From Maylandia zebra (taxonomy: Eukaryota; Chordata; Actinopteri; Cichliformes; Cichlidae), in NCBI RefSeq assembly GCF_041146795.1, contig NC_135185.1, forward strand, positions 10,287,529 to 10,351,528: 64,000 nucleotides of DNA. The letters are read 5' to 3'. A program made the translations under genes and the position numbers. This document shows, piece after piece, positions 45,287 to 56,530 of the stretch. Numbering within the stretch: the first letter of the stretch is position 1; each line of letters starts with the position of its first letter. Under the pieces are notes generated by a model, which was given only the letters and a program-made list of their open reading frames with translations, did not search any database and was not told the origin of the DNA.

Positions 45287-45447
45287 TATTAAACATTATT
45301 GTGCAGCACGTAAGATCGACAGCGCACAGTGTGCTTTGAGGTAGGTGCCAAAAAGGGTGTAGTTTGTGTGTGTGTGTGAGCACCCGTGTGTACACCTGTG
45401 AGCGCGTTTGTTTTTAAAAGGTTCCTTCATGTAATGATCTGCTAGAG

Positions 45448-45759
45448 CAGGGGTGTCAAACTCAAATACACAGTGGGCCAAAATTCAAAACTAGAACAAA
45501 GTCGCGGGCTAACGTTAATATTTATTGAAATATATTTATTCCTCCAGATATAAGAATGAATCTTTTCTTATGGACTCAAACACGTTTTGCTGAAAAACTG
45601 AATATGGAACAAGCAAAGTTTAATACTAAACAATATATATATATTAGCTGTATAATACCAGTAGGCCAGCTCTAATAGTAATTTGGTATGGCTTCGCGGG
45701 CCAAATGTAATTAGGCTGCGGGCCAAATTTGGCCCGCGGGCCAGAGTTTGACACCTATG
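45448..45759. mobile_element. hAT-Charlie MITE
   Basis: An exact 8-bp duplication TGCTAGAG (45440-45447 and 45760-45767) flanks CAGGGGTGTCAAACTC and the inverse of CATAGGTGTCAAACTC, both ends rich in GGGCCAAA/TTTGGCCC. 312 bp. Confidence 0.95.
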
Positions 45760-45767
45760 TGCTAGAG

Positions 45768-46470
45768 GGTGTGGGGGGGCCACAGCCCCGTCCTCCAGGG
45801 CATGAAGCAGGTATGGAGGAGATCAAAACTCCAGACATCCAGAGGCCCCCAGAACACAAGAGACCAAGGAAGACCAACAGAGAGGCAGCTGCGCCACTGT
45901 CCCAGAAAGAGCTGAAGAGAGCCCCAGATGAGGGGTCACTCAGCAGACCGTGAGCTCCGCCGGCAGCCAGCTGTGCCAGAGTGACCGAGCCCCAGGCCGA
46001 GAGGCCGAGGGCACCCCACCCCCGAAGTGGCCCAAGCGAGCCCCAGGCTCCAGGCCCCGATAAGCAGCCACCAAGGAGTGAGCCGGTGGGTACCTGGGCG
46101 CCCACCCCCGGACACAAAGAACCACCAACGCACCGATGTCTGAGGGAGTCCGCCACTGGCAGGGGAAGTGGTGGTGGGGGGAGATAGGCCTCCAAACCTT
46201 GGAGGGCCTGAGATGTCCCCAGAGAGGTGGCGTCTGATACCCAACCTGACATATAGACACAGACATACAGGCACACACAGATACAAACATCCATTCCCAC
46301 CCTCATGCTCTCATATGCAACTCAACACTCACCCAACGTGGAGAAAGACATAGAGAGACGCTGTACACACAATCACACTCCCCAAGCGTACTCTAAGCCC
46401 CGGGTCTAGGTACCCTTGCCCCTGGAGGGGGAAACTGCACCCAGACCCAGAAATAATGTTTATTTCTCTG
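45768..46470. repeat. GC-rich repeat-like block
   Basis: C/A/G-rich sequence (CCCCAGGC, GAGGCCCCCAGAAC) open in several frames on both strands, ending in CAGACATACAGG-type low complexity and an AATAAA. It looks like part of a dispersed element. No domain is visible in any frame. Confidence 0.35.
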
Positions 46471-47096
46471 GTGAGTCATCCCAGTGAATAAACTACACTT
46501 TAAGTTAACCTCTTGGTTTTGAGTCCTGCGTGTGGGCCCTCCATCCTACCTGCATCACAGCACACTACGACTGCTCCGTGACACTTTCTCTATCTCTGAG
46601 TGAAGTTAGCTCTTTTTCTTTTCTCTCCCTGTCAAATAAGCAGCTGGACCTTTAGCTGCAACATACCGTGAGACACAATGCACACAAACAGTTTGTGTTT
46701 GTTGAACTCATAGAAATGCTGCATTTCAAATGACCTGACACTTAAATAAAAGTCACTCCCTGGTTCTCCCTGATCTAAAAACAGAAGCATGAAATTTAGA
46801 GCTGACATGTCTGGGTTATGATCAACTTGGTGATGTCACAGAGTAGCAAAAACAGATTTGCCTGTAAGCCTGCCTCCCACCCTCGTTCATGCAAGTGAAG
46901 CCTGCTTAGGCAGATGGACCATAATTACTATATTTATATTTTCTAGTTTCACTTTTTGTCGTTAATTCAGTTTAGTTTGAGTGAGTCTCCACTGTGGTAT
47001 TCGTTGGTTCTTTAGTTTTCGTCCTTTAAATTATTAAAGTATGGAGGACACATGTCAGAGATAACATTTAGGAAAATCAGCACAGGTATAAACACA
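46471..47096. other. No gene seen
   Basis: Nothing recognised between the GC-rich block and the hAT copy. Confidence 0.4.
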
Positions 47097-47104
47097 TCCA
47101 TGAA

Positions 47105-48126
47105 TAGGGATGGGTATTGATAAGATTTTCACGATTCCGATTCCATTTTCGATTCTGTTTAACGATTCGATTCTTTATCGATTCTCTTATCGATTCTTTT
47201 TAAAAAAGGAGAACACTAAGTTCGATTAGCTTAGAACTTCGTTTTATATCTTCTCTTTGAACAAGATAGAAATTTAGGAGTAACATGGCCTTACAAACCC
47301 AACAGTGAGATCTTAAGAGATCCACAGCCTACGGCTCTTCAATGGGTGTCATTTGATAAATATTCTTCTGTAGCAATAACAAAGTATAACATAAATTATT
47401 CAGTAGCAATTACACAAGAATATCCAGTAATGTCCCTGCCTACAATTAAACACATTCACTTACCTAAAATCGGGGGCATCTGCTGTGGTAAATGGGTGCA
47501 AGCTTTTTACCACAAACTTGGTCACTGCTCGGTGACATTCGTCTATCCTGGCCTGAAAAGAGACGCTACCGCTAGACTGCAGCGAGAACTGCCAGCATCT
47601 GAGCCAGCCAGACTCTGTCTGTCTCTCTCATCATGGTCACCTAAATGCACAGCAATGGCAGGTTTTGTAATAAGGCAGATCGCGCTAACATAATATGCAC
47701 TGTTAGTTGATTATTTACCTGCCGCATTAACGGGAGAGGACGTGCAAACGTTACCGCTTTTGCTGGGTTGAGATTCACGAGTCCGGAGCGGAATTAAAAA
47801 CATGACATTCATTTAAGGTTATCACGTGTTTTGTGAGCAAATGCTTTTGCATATTGGTAGTGTTTCCTCCCTTAAATGAAGTATCTACTTTGCAAGTATT
47901 GCAAGTTGCCCTGTTGTCATCCGTTCTCGTAAAGTATAACCAAACTTTTGAGCGTTTGAGCCGCCATGTTTCCTGCCAGGTAAATGACGCTCCGCAACGC
48001 GGTGACGTCATTCGGGGCGACTGGAATCGATAAGGGAATCGTTTGCAAAAATGGCAAACAATTCCAAGGAATTGAAACACTGGGAACCGGTTCTCAACAA
48101 GAACCGGTTTTCGATACCCATCCCTA
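47105..48126. mobile_element. hAT element, family G copy 2
   Basis: An exact 8-bp duplication TCCATGAA (47097-47104 and 48127-48134), ends TAGGGATGGGTATTGATAAG and CGATACCCATCCCTA, 1022 bp. Colinear with 15933-16985. Confidence 0.94.
47775..48011 (-). pseudogene. hAT BED zinc finger exon
   Basis: The minus-strand frame contains RSKVWLYFTR, then CNTCKVDTSFKG and NTTNMQKHLLTKH. This is a BED finger (C-x2-C ... H-x4-H) as found at the N-terminus of hAT transposases. It binds the element's ends in functional relatives. The catalytic and dimerisation parts are absent, so the element is non-autonomous. The homologous frame of copy 1 has a stop. Confidence 0.75.
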
Positions 48127-48134
48127 TCCATGAA

Positions 48135-48584
48135 AGCTTCACCAGGCAAGTTGGAATAAAATAAAAACCAAATTTTTACCAACATAAACACTAAAATAAA
48201 CCCTCTGTTTTTTTTTGTTTTTTTGTTTGTTGTTGTTGTTTTTACTTCATTTTAAAATAATCGTTTTTAAGACTTTAGTTTTCATTTTAGTTAACTGAAT
48301 AGTTTTTCACATGTAGTCTTAGCTTTCAGGTTACATTAATAATAACCTGTAAACTATAATAACCTTGAAGTGGACACGATCGTGAAAACATCAGGCTCTA
48401 TGGGGTTTTTTCCAGCTTTGCTCTGATTGGTTGGAGGTCCACAGGAAGCTGCTGCTGACGACTGTCCTTAGAAATTGAAACTAAACAAAACTGGTGATTA
48501 CAACAACCATGTCAGGCACACCCTTAAACAGCTTGCGCTATTACTTAGTGGTTATTCAAAAATCTCTTCTGGCTTCGGAGCATA
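48135..48584. other. No gene seen
   Basis: T-rich with TTTTTGTTTG stretches; no feature. Confidence 0.4.
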
Positions 48585-49255
48585 TCTATTCAATTCAATT
48601 CAATTTTATTTACACAGCGCCAAATCACAACAACAGTCGCCTCAAGGTGCTTTATACTGTAAAGTAGACCCTACAATAAAAACACAGAGAAACACCCAAC
48701 AGTCATATGACCCCCTATGAGCAAGCACTTTGGTGACAGTGGGAAGGAAAAACTCCCTTTTAACAGGAAGAAACCTCCAGCAGAACCAGGCTCAGGAAGG
48801 GGCGGGGCCATCTGCTGTGATTGGTTGGGGTGAGAGAAGGAAGACAGGATAAAGACATGCTGTGGAAGAGAGACAGAGGTTAATAACAGATATGATTCAA
48901 TGCAGAGAGGTCTATTAATACATAGTGAGTGAGAAAGGTGACTGGAAAGGAAAAACTCAATGCATCATGGGAATCCCCGGCAGCCTACACCTATTGCAGC
49001 ATAACTAAGGGAGGATTCAAGGACACCTGGTCCAGCCCTAACTATATGCTTTAGCAAAAAGGAAAGTTTGAAGCCTAATCTTAAAAGTAGAGATGGTGTC
49101 TGTCTCCCGAATCCAAACTGGAAGCTGGTTCCACAGAAGAGGGGCCTGAAAACTTCAGGGCTGAGTACAATAACCTCAGTTTTATCTGAATTAAGAAGCA
49201 GAAAGTTAGCGGCCATCCAGGTCTTTATGTCTTTAAGACATTCCTGCAGTTTAAC

Positions 49256-49648
49256 TCATTGGTGTGTGTTATCTGGCTTCATGGACAGATAGAGCTGGGT
49301 GTCATCTGCATAGCAGTGTAAATGTATGCTTTGTCTTCTAATGTTGCTGCCTAAGGGAAGCATGTATAATGTAAACAGAATTGGTCCTAGCACTGAACCC
49401 TGTGGAACTCCATAATTAACCTCAGTGTGTGAAGAGGACTCTCCATTTACATGTACAAACTGGAGTCTATTAGATAGATATGATACAAACCACTGCAGCG
49501 CAGTACCTGTAATACCTACAGCATGTTCTAATCGCTCTAATAGGATATTATGGTCGACAGTATCGAACGCTGCACTGAGGTCTAGCAGGACAAGCACAGA
49601 GATGAGTCCACTGTCAGAGGCCATAAGAAGATCATTTGTAACCTTCAC
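49256..49648 (-). pseudogene. LINE reverse transcriptase core
   Basis: [20 protein letters not shown] (motif A), [17 protein letters not shown] (motif B) and [11 protein letters not shown] (motif C with catalytic ADD) mark an L2/jockey-type reverse transcriptase. Flanking frames are shifted, so the ORF is not continuous. Confidence 0.88.
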
Positions 49649-50081
49649 TAAAGCTGTTTCTGTGCTGTGATGAGCTCTGAAACCTGACTGAAACTCTTCA
49701 AATAAACCATTCCTCTGCAGATGATCTGTTAGCTGTTTGACAACTACTCTTTCAAGGATGTTTGATATGAAAGGAAGGTTGGAGATTGGCCTATAATTAG
49801 CTAAGACTGCTGGGTCTAGAGATGCTTTTTGAGTAAAGGTTTAACTACAGCCAGCTTGAAGGCCTGTGGTACATAGCTGATTATTAGAGATAGGTTGAGC
49901 ATATTTAAGATCGAAGAACTAATTAATGGCAGGACTTCTTTGAGCAGTTTTGTAGGAATGGGGTCTAAAAGACACGTTGATGGTTTGGAGGAAGTAATTA
50001 TTAAAGTTAACTCAGAAAGATCAATTGGAGAAAAAGAGTCTAACTTAACATCGATGGTACTAAGAGTAGCTGTAGATAATA

Positions 50082-50582
50082 TTACATCTGTGGGATGATT
50101 ATTGGTAATTTTTCTCTAATGATAAAAATTTTATTTGTGAAGAAGTTCATGAAGTCATTACTAGTTAACGTTAAAGGGATGGTTGGCTCAACAGAGCTCT
50201 GACTTTTTGTCAGCCTGGCTACAGTGCTGAAGAGAAACCTGGGGTTGTTCTTATTTTCTTCAATCAGTGACGAATAGTAAGATGTTCTGGCTTTGCGGAG
50301 GGCTTTCTTATAAAGCAGCAAACTCTTTCTCCAGGCTAAATGATGATCCTCTAAATTTGTGACACGCCATTTCCTCTCCAGCTTACGAGTCATTTGCTTT
50401 AGGCTACGTGTTTGAGAATTATACCACGGAGTCAGGTACTTCTGATTTGAGACCTTAGTTTTCACTGGAGCTACAGTACCCAGAGTCGTACGTAGCGAGG
50501 AGGTAAAATTATTAACAAGATGATCGACCTCTGTTGGAGTAGTGTTCAGATACCTGCTGTGCTCTATGTTGGTACAGGGCAT
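50082..50582 (-). pseudogene. LINE endonuclease-RT linker fragment
   Basis: Minus-strand frame (PWYNSQTRSLKQMTRKLERK ... FLFSTVARLT) is the region between endonuclease and RT of the same LINE; KQ.CRKLERKWR.T-type text is typical. It ends in an early stop relative to the RT frame. Confidence 0.75.
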
Positions 50583-50583
50583 T

Positions 50584-51907
50584 GAAGATGATAACAGTGC
50601 AGGGCCGTGCAGAAAGGTTTAAAGGGGCGGGTGCTCAAAGTTAAAAAGGGGCACATTGAACCAGGCTGAATAACAACAACACACATTCATCAAGAATCTA
50701 ATATGGGATCGCATCATACTATATCACTGTTCTGAGGTGGCGACAAGGCAAAGCAAACGTAGCCGATGTTTTACCTGATGGGTACAATGTTGCTGTGGAT
50801 AGTGCAGCACTGTGCTGATCTGAGACTGTAGACATTAAAAAGTCCATAGGAGAGATGGTAGCTGATTAAACAAGTATCATGAGATAATAACAAAATGCAA
50901 AGATTGGTGACAGCGCTTGGAACCATAAGGCAATAAAAAACTGTGAGAAATAATTTAGGCTCTGCCTGTGAATCACTCTTTGCTTCTCTTCTTCCTTCCA
51001 TCCCATCATTTCATATATCTCTCTCCACTTGCTGTCTATCTGAGAACAAGGCACAACTTGTTATTGCAATAAACTATAATCTAGTTATCCACACCTAACA
51101 ACTCTTGCACTTAATCTATAATAAAATGATGACAGAAAAATGTTATAGCGCTGCCTTTAGTAGCCTCACACAGCTCCTGTTTCCTCCTCATGTCCTTACC
51201 AGCCATGTCTGCACAATGTTATATCATGAGTAATAATTTTAAAAAATCCATATACATAAAACACACACATGCACGCACACACAGTAACATTTTAGACCTT
51301 CTTCAGAATACTGTATATACTATGGGCATCACGGTGCTGATCCAGAATCCTTACATTATTATTTATTACTAGAGCTACAATAATAAAGCAAAGAGGAGGG
51401 GGAAGTAATAAATATGAAATAATGTCATTATGATGATTCCATTTGTTTCACTATCCACTCTGTGCAGGGGGAAGCTTTTTACATTTTTAAACAGATACAA
51501 TAATTTTACTGCTGTAAAATCCAAATTTTGTCTTATTTAAAATATAAATCTAATATAATCTGCTTCTTAATGTATGTTCTTTAAAATACAGCGTGTTTTT
51601 TAAAATATTATAATAATGCATGATTATGTGGACATGCATATTAGATCGTTTTTTAGTGAAATATAATCCCTCCAGAAAGGCAGGAAAAGCCCTGTAACTT
51701 ACTTTAAAACTAAATATGTTCTAAATACTTTAAAACTAAATATGTTCCCTAAAACGGTGACAGAGCTACAGACCCATGACAGCCTTACACAGGTAGCCAG
51801 CAGCTATGACCAGCACTACCTGTGCAGTTAATAACAGGTCAGGTAATGTTTGTCGCGCTGTTGCACACACAGCACGCTCATTTCTTTCAGTTCGTCAGTT
51901 GCAACAA
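50584..51907. other. Intergenic; possible hAT end
   Basis: CAGGGCCGTGCAGAAAGG near 50601 followed by GGGGCGGGTGCTCAAAG resembles a DNA-transposon terminus and the loop of the inverted repeat at 52301-52354. Otherwise AT-rich without genes. Confidence 0.35.
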
Positions 51908-52753
51908 GTGTACGTAATAAGCCAATACTCCTGTGTGCTATACACTACAGTGTACGCTGTACACCTACTTACTGGTTTTGTCGCATCAGTCTGTGTCTCT
52001 GAGTTAATTTGTGTTTCTCCTACAGCTCCGGACTGCAAAAAATGAGCGTGCTCTTTGTGAGCTCGTTCCCGGCTCGTAACCAGCGCGTTCTGCCGTCAAG
52101 GGGGATCATTGGTTAAATGTGATCATGTGACTGATGCAAGCTAGATCCTTTTATTTAGCAAAACTGTGATTAATAGTATATATTATTGTTGAGGGGCACA
52201 GACAGGACTCCGCACCCACACACATAAAAAAAATTAATAAATTTTTTTTTTTTTAAAGTTGCCTCAACAAAAGGGCACTTTGGGCTAACATCAGGAAAGG
52301 CAGGGATGTGCAGAGGGGGGGGGGGGGGGGGCTAGAGGGGCTTGAGCACCCGCCCCTTTCCTGATGAGTGCCCAAAGTGCCCTTTTGTTGAGGCAACTTT
52401 TAAATTTTTTTTATTTATTTATTAATTTTTTTATGTGTGTGTGCGTGCGGAGTCCGTTCTGTGCCCCTCAACAATAATATTTAACTATTAATCATAGTTT
52501 TGCTAAATAAAAGGATCTGGCTTGCATCAGTCACATGATCACATTTAACCAATGATCGCCCTCGACGGCAGAACGCGCTGGTTACGAGCCGGGAACGAGC
52601 TCACAAAGAGCACGCGCATTTTTTGCGGTCCGGAGCTGTAGGAGAAACACAAGTTAACTCAGAGACACAGACTGATGCGACAAACCCAGTAAGTAGCTGT
52701 ACAGCGCACACTGTAGTGTATAGCACACAGGAGTATTGGCTTATTACGTACAC
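51908..52753. repeat. Large inverted repeat, ~395-bp arms
   Basis: 51908-52300 is the near inverse of 52355-52753 (for example GTGTACGTAATAAGCCAATA versus its complement at the far end). The 54-bp spacer contains a run of 17 G (52315-52331). The arms differ by scattered changes and small indels. It probably arose from two head-to-head copies of one transposon end (CAGGGATGTGCAGAGG at 52301). Confidence 0.9.
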
Positions 52754-52829
52754 GTTGGTAAGCTGTCTTGTATGGCAAGCCATTAGTGCCAAAATTCGCC
52801 ACTTTCCTAACCCGTTTGGTTAAGAAATG

Positions 52830-53085
52830 GCGTAAAAAACGCCGTTTAATTATTCAAAACGCCGAAAAAAGCGGCGTTCTGTTCCGACAAACGCCGCTTT
52901 TTCCGCCGCTCGGATGGCGCCCTGAACGCACCATCCGAGTGACGTAAAAAGCGGCGTTCAAAGACAGACGGAAACGCCGTTTTTTACGTTACTCGGCACA
53001 AAACGCCGTTTTTATGCATCTTTGAACGGCGTTTTTTACGGCGTTCTCTGCCAGCTGTAACGGCGTTTAAAACGGCGTTTTATTG
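52830..53085. repeat. AACGCCGTT/AACGGCGTT-rich patch
   Basis: Eleven AACGCC or GGCGTT cores occur in about 245 bp, many as AAACGCCGTTT or TAAAACGGCGTTTT, in both orientations and irregularly spaced, and with CpG in every unit. No ORF or tandem period is visible. Confidence 0.85.
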
Positions 53086-53519
53086 AAATTATGCAGGGCA
53101 CTCCCCATGGTTCCCTCATCCAATTACTTTCAACTCATTTCACCCAATCAAAGAAGAGGAAGTGCAGACCACACTAATGCATCACCGATTCACCTTGCTG
53201 CTAAGTGATTGCCTATTCAGTACCAGTGCTTGTCACAGTATTCACTTGTATTATAATCCCACTATGCATTTTGATGTGTTTAAGGCATGATCGAGCAAAC
53301 AAACGACAGAATACTTTTTCTGAAACCTTAACTGTGTTACCTGTTATGGCAGCTAACAGGTAATGAGCAGAGCTAGCTCTGCTCATTTCTGAGCTTCTTT
53401 CTTATTTTCCTCTTTACTTCTCTTAACCTTTAACTTATGTTTTAGCAATCAGATCCTGCCATCTTGCATTACCGCTTCGTGCTAGTTATGTTGACTTTTC
53501 TCTTCTTTTGTCTCCACTT
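53086..53519. other. No gene seen
   Basis: Unrecognised sequence between the CpG-rich patch and the LINE relic. Confidence 0.4.
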
Positions 53520-54300
53520 TTTTCACCCGTGTTTGGACACTCGGCGCATGGCTCCTTTGTTTACATTAGGGATCAGCTGTTAGCGCTGCGCCCTGCAGCT
53601 GCGCTACCGGCAAACAGACCCTACATCCCCAGTGAGGGAAGAAACGGGGGTGATGTCTCCCGAGGACACCTCACACACCATCTCTCCTTCCTGTAATCAC
53701 TTTAAATGTGAGATCGCTCCCTGATATGATTGAGGAGCTAATGACGCTAACCCGGTCACAGTGGCAGTATCCCGGCACTGCCCGGTACTCCCTCTGTGAG
53801 TAGGCTGCCCGGCTTCCAGCTGCTGCGGGCGGACAAGACGAGAGACAGCGGTGAGAGGAAAGGAGGGGGGCTGGCAGTGTTTGTTAAAGACGGTTGTGGT
53901 ATCTCTGGGCACATCGCTGTGAAAGAACAACTCTGCAACACAGACATTGCGCTATTAGCGGTTAGCATCCGTGGAGGTAGCCTGTGACTCTCTGTGGTCC
54001 GCAGACTGCAAACGCAATCTCCGAGAGCTCTTCTTCTAATATCAGGGGACTTTAATCATGTCTCGCTGGACTCCACACTGCCCACCTTCACCCAGTATGT
54101 GACCTGCCCCCACCGTAGGCAATAAAACATTGTACTTAATGTATGCCAATGAAAAAGTGGCATACAGTTCATCACCTCCCCCTGCCCAGGGAAGATCCGA
54201 TCGTAACCGAGTGCGTCTTGTCCCTGTGTGTGCAGCCCTTACTGTGCAGGGAGCCACTAATCGCCCACGCAGTGCAGAGATGGTCCGCGGAGGGCATATA
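53520..54300 (+). pseudogene. LINE endonuclease relic, plus strand
   Basis: Frames read HGSFVYIRDQLLALRPAAAL, then FQLLRADKTRDSGERKGGGL with AVFVKDGCGISGHIAVKEQL, then LLISGDFNHVSLDSTLPTFT and QYVTCP. The GDFNH motif is the APE endonuclease core of fish non-LTR elements. Frameshifts, stops and a deletion separate the pieces. Same family as 14850-15430. Confidence 0.8.
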
Positions 54301-54809
54301 AATAAATAATAAAAGCAAGTAAATGACAGTATGCTCTTTCTGAAACAAACGGAGACCTTAACTTTTATCAAAATACCGTTTTACTCAGTTTAAAGTAATA
54401 CCACTGTATAATAGCCTTCAAATTTAATAATGTTAACAGTATCTCATGAATATTTTTGCCCTTTCAACATGCATTAAAAAAATAGATATACAGTTTTGAA
54501 TCAGACCTGTATGTACGTTTTCTCAAAATTGACGTAAATAAGTAATCTCAAGAACCTGAAATAATAGTTTCCCACGTAAACTGGAGATGTCCTTGTCAAT
54601 GTCATCAGAGTACTGTGGATGTCTTACACGAATTTGAAACATAAAACCAGAGTGGCACATGACAGTGTTGCACATAACATAACTAGTTTATATGACATGA
54701 AGTTATAAAAAAAAAAAAGAATCCATGTAACTTGGTAATGGCTTCTTTCTGATAACTGTCGGCTGCAGTGTGCATTATCTTGACAAAAGTATAAGATACT
54801 GAACCCACT
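54301..54809. other. No gene seen
   Basis: AT-rich filler between two LINE relics; may be the decayed middle of one element. Confidence 0.35.
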
Positions 54810-55090
54810 GATATGATGTGGTGGAGGAGCACAAATACCTGGACACCCACATATATACATTTGCTGAACTGGAAGATCAAAACAGAAGCTGTACACAAGC
54901 AGTGTATGGGCAGGCTATTTTTTGTGAGCAAGCTTGTGCAGCGCACTTTGATGTGTTCTTCTTGGATCAGGAGAGCAAGCTCTGTGATTGGCTGCACTTC
55001 GGAAGCTGTGGTGGAGAGGAAGTGAGTGAACAAACTGCCATGCATCATGGATATTCCTCTCAATCCACCTCACCAGGTACTTCTCTAAAA
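54810..55090 (+). pseudogene. LINE ORF2 C-terminal relic
   Basis: VEEHKYLDTHIYTFAELEDQ matches the 'VEE.KYLG..I...L.W..N' signature after RT in the same LINE class. It is followed by degraded text. Same strand as 53520-54300, so possibly one element with the RT deleted. Confidence 0.5.
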
Positions 55091-55559
55091 GTGTGACTCA
55101 GGTCTGTTGCCCCAAAGGATACAGGAAATGTTAGATATTTTAGTATTTTGGGAGCATGTACTGAATACCTTTTTTGATGATATTATACAAAGGACCCTGT
55201 TTGTGCAATGCCCTTTGTTTGAACTTCATCTCCTCTTGCTGCGACCCCACGGGCAACTTCCTTTGGCCTGCTGGTCTGGAAAATCCAACAGTTCATCTAT
55301 ATGTAAAGAAGGCACTTAAACTGGAACAGGCATAGCTGCGTTGATCCTGCTGTGGTATAGTGGGACAGTGCATTCCTCGAGTGCACATCAAGTTTGCAGC
55401 CTGCTAAAGATCACACACCATTGATTATGTGCCTTTAGGTATATATGGTTAAACATTTCCTAATGCAAATAACTACATGCAGTATTCTACCATGTGCAAA
55501 CTTATATCACTAAAGGATTCTAACTGTCTAGTGTTTAATGGACCTGTCAAAAGTATGTT
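55091..55559. other. No gene seen
   Basis: No recognisable feature. Confidence 0.4.
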
Positions 55560-55770
55560 GAGATTATAGAAGGCCCCTTTCAGAGCTAGGGGGAACTTCC
55601 TTATATGGTTGTAACTTGTAACTTGAAACTTGTTGACACACTTTTACCCTTCTGCCTATAAAAACCCTGCACAGAAGAATAAACTTTGAGTTGATTTTGG
55701 GAAAGCAACCTGAAGCAGTCTCTGTATCATTTTGTTCTCCCAGGCTACTCCCGGCGCTGTAACTAACCCG
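55560..55770 (+). mobile_element. LTR-like promoter/poly(A) segment
   Basis: TATAAAAACCCTGCACAG followed 15 bases later by AATAAACTTTGAGTTG, then a CTCCCGGCGCTGTAAC end, is the order expected of a retroviral LTR (TATA, R, poly(A), U5). Ends and duplications not established. Confidence 0.4.
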
Positions 55771-55904
55771 CTGAACGGCATACCTGAGCTTACTTTGAAT
55801 AATTAATCTTATACAAAACTCTGCTTATCGCTGCCCATGTCTCGAAGGAAACTCGATCCACGGATGACCCGGAAGGAGAGATTTCTTTCAGGAAATGCAT
55901 TGAT

Positions 55905-56280
55905 TTCCATGACAGAATTCACAACAACACAGACACAGGTCGGTTCTTTGAAACGGGCGTTTATTACTTGGGCCTTCTCTCCTTGGCTTCACCATCACCA
56001 GTACGCCGATACACCATGAGAACTGGTCACAAGCGAACAGTACAAATCAATTAGCAACTTTAGAGTACACATATTAAGTCCAAACACAAATAACAACATT
56101 TCTCAAATGACAAATACCTCGTTGGCTGCTTGTCCTGAAAAGAGGTCCTTAAGTCCTTGTGTTGCTTTTTCTTTTAGTAAACTTTTAACTTAAAATCGCT
56201 TCATGAGAGACATCTGCTCCCTCGCAGTCCATGCAAAGTCTCGTGTACTCTCGTTAAGGGTATTCTCACGAGACACTAGC
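55905..56280 (-). mobile_element. LTR-like fragment, minus strand
   Basis: The minus strand shows AAGTAATAAACGCCCG then ACCTGTGTCTGTGTTGTTGT, resembling R-U5. It lies directly downstream of the integrase gene and could instead be that gene's 3' end. Weak. Confidence 0.25.
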
Positions 56281-56530
56281 TCTTACACTTTACACATGTA
56301 CATTTCAAATAAAGACATTTCAACACAAACTATATATATATTCATGATATTATGTAACTTATTACAAATCAGTCATCTACATCATGAAATCCACACAGAA
56401 CATTTTAACAGCATTTACACCACTACTCAATGGTACATAGTAAACACGTATCATAACTTTTCACATTATATGTATCCAGTCACCTAGATATTTTGAAGTC
56501 TTTCCACTTGCTGCTATTATGTTTCAGTCA

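Larger units (their letters stand above)
48585..50583 (-). mobile_element. 5'-truncated L2-type LINE
   Basis: Minus orientation. The 3' end at 48585 carries an (ATTGA)n tail (TTCAATTCAATTCAATTTTA on the plus strand). Internal frames encode the region before RT, the RT core and the ORF end. The C-terminal part is shortened by an internal deletion near 49150. The 5' end stops at about 50583. Confidence 0.85.

Noticed and set aside
45755..46306. Minus-strand ORF of 183 codons
   Set aside because: Several frames on both strands are open because of GC-rich low complexity; no domain is visible.
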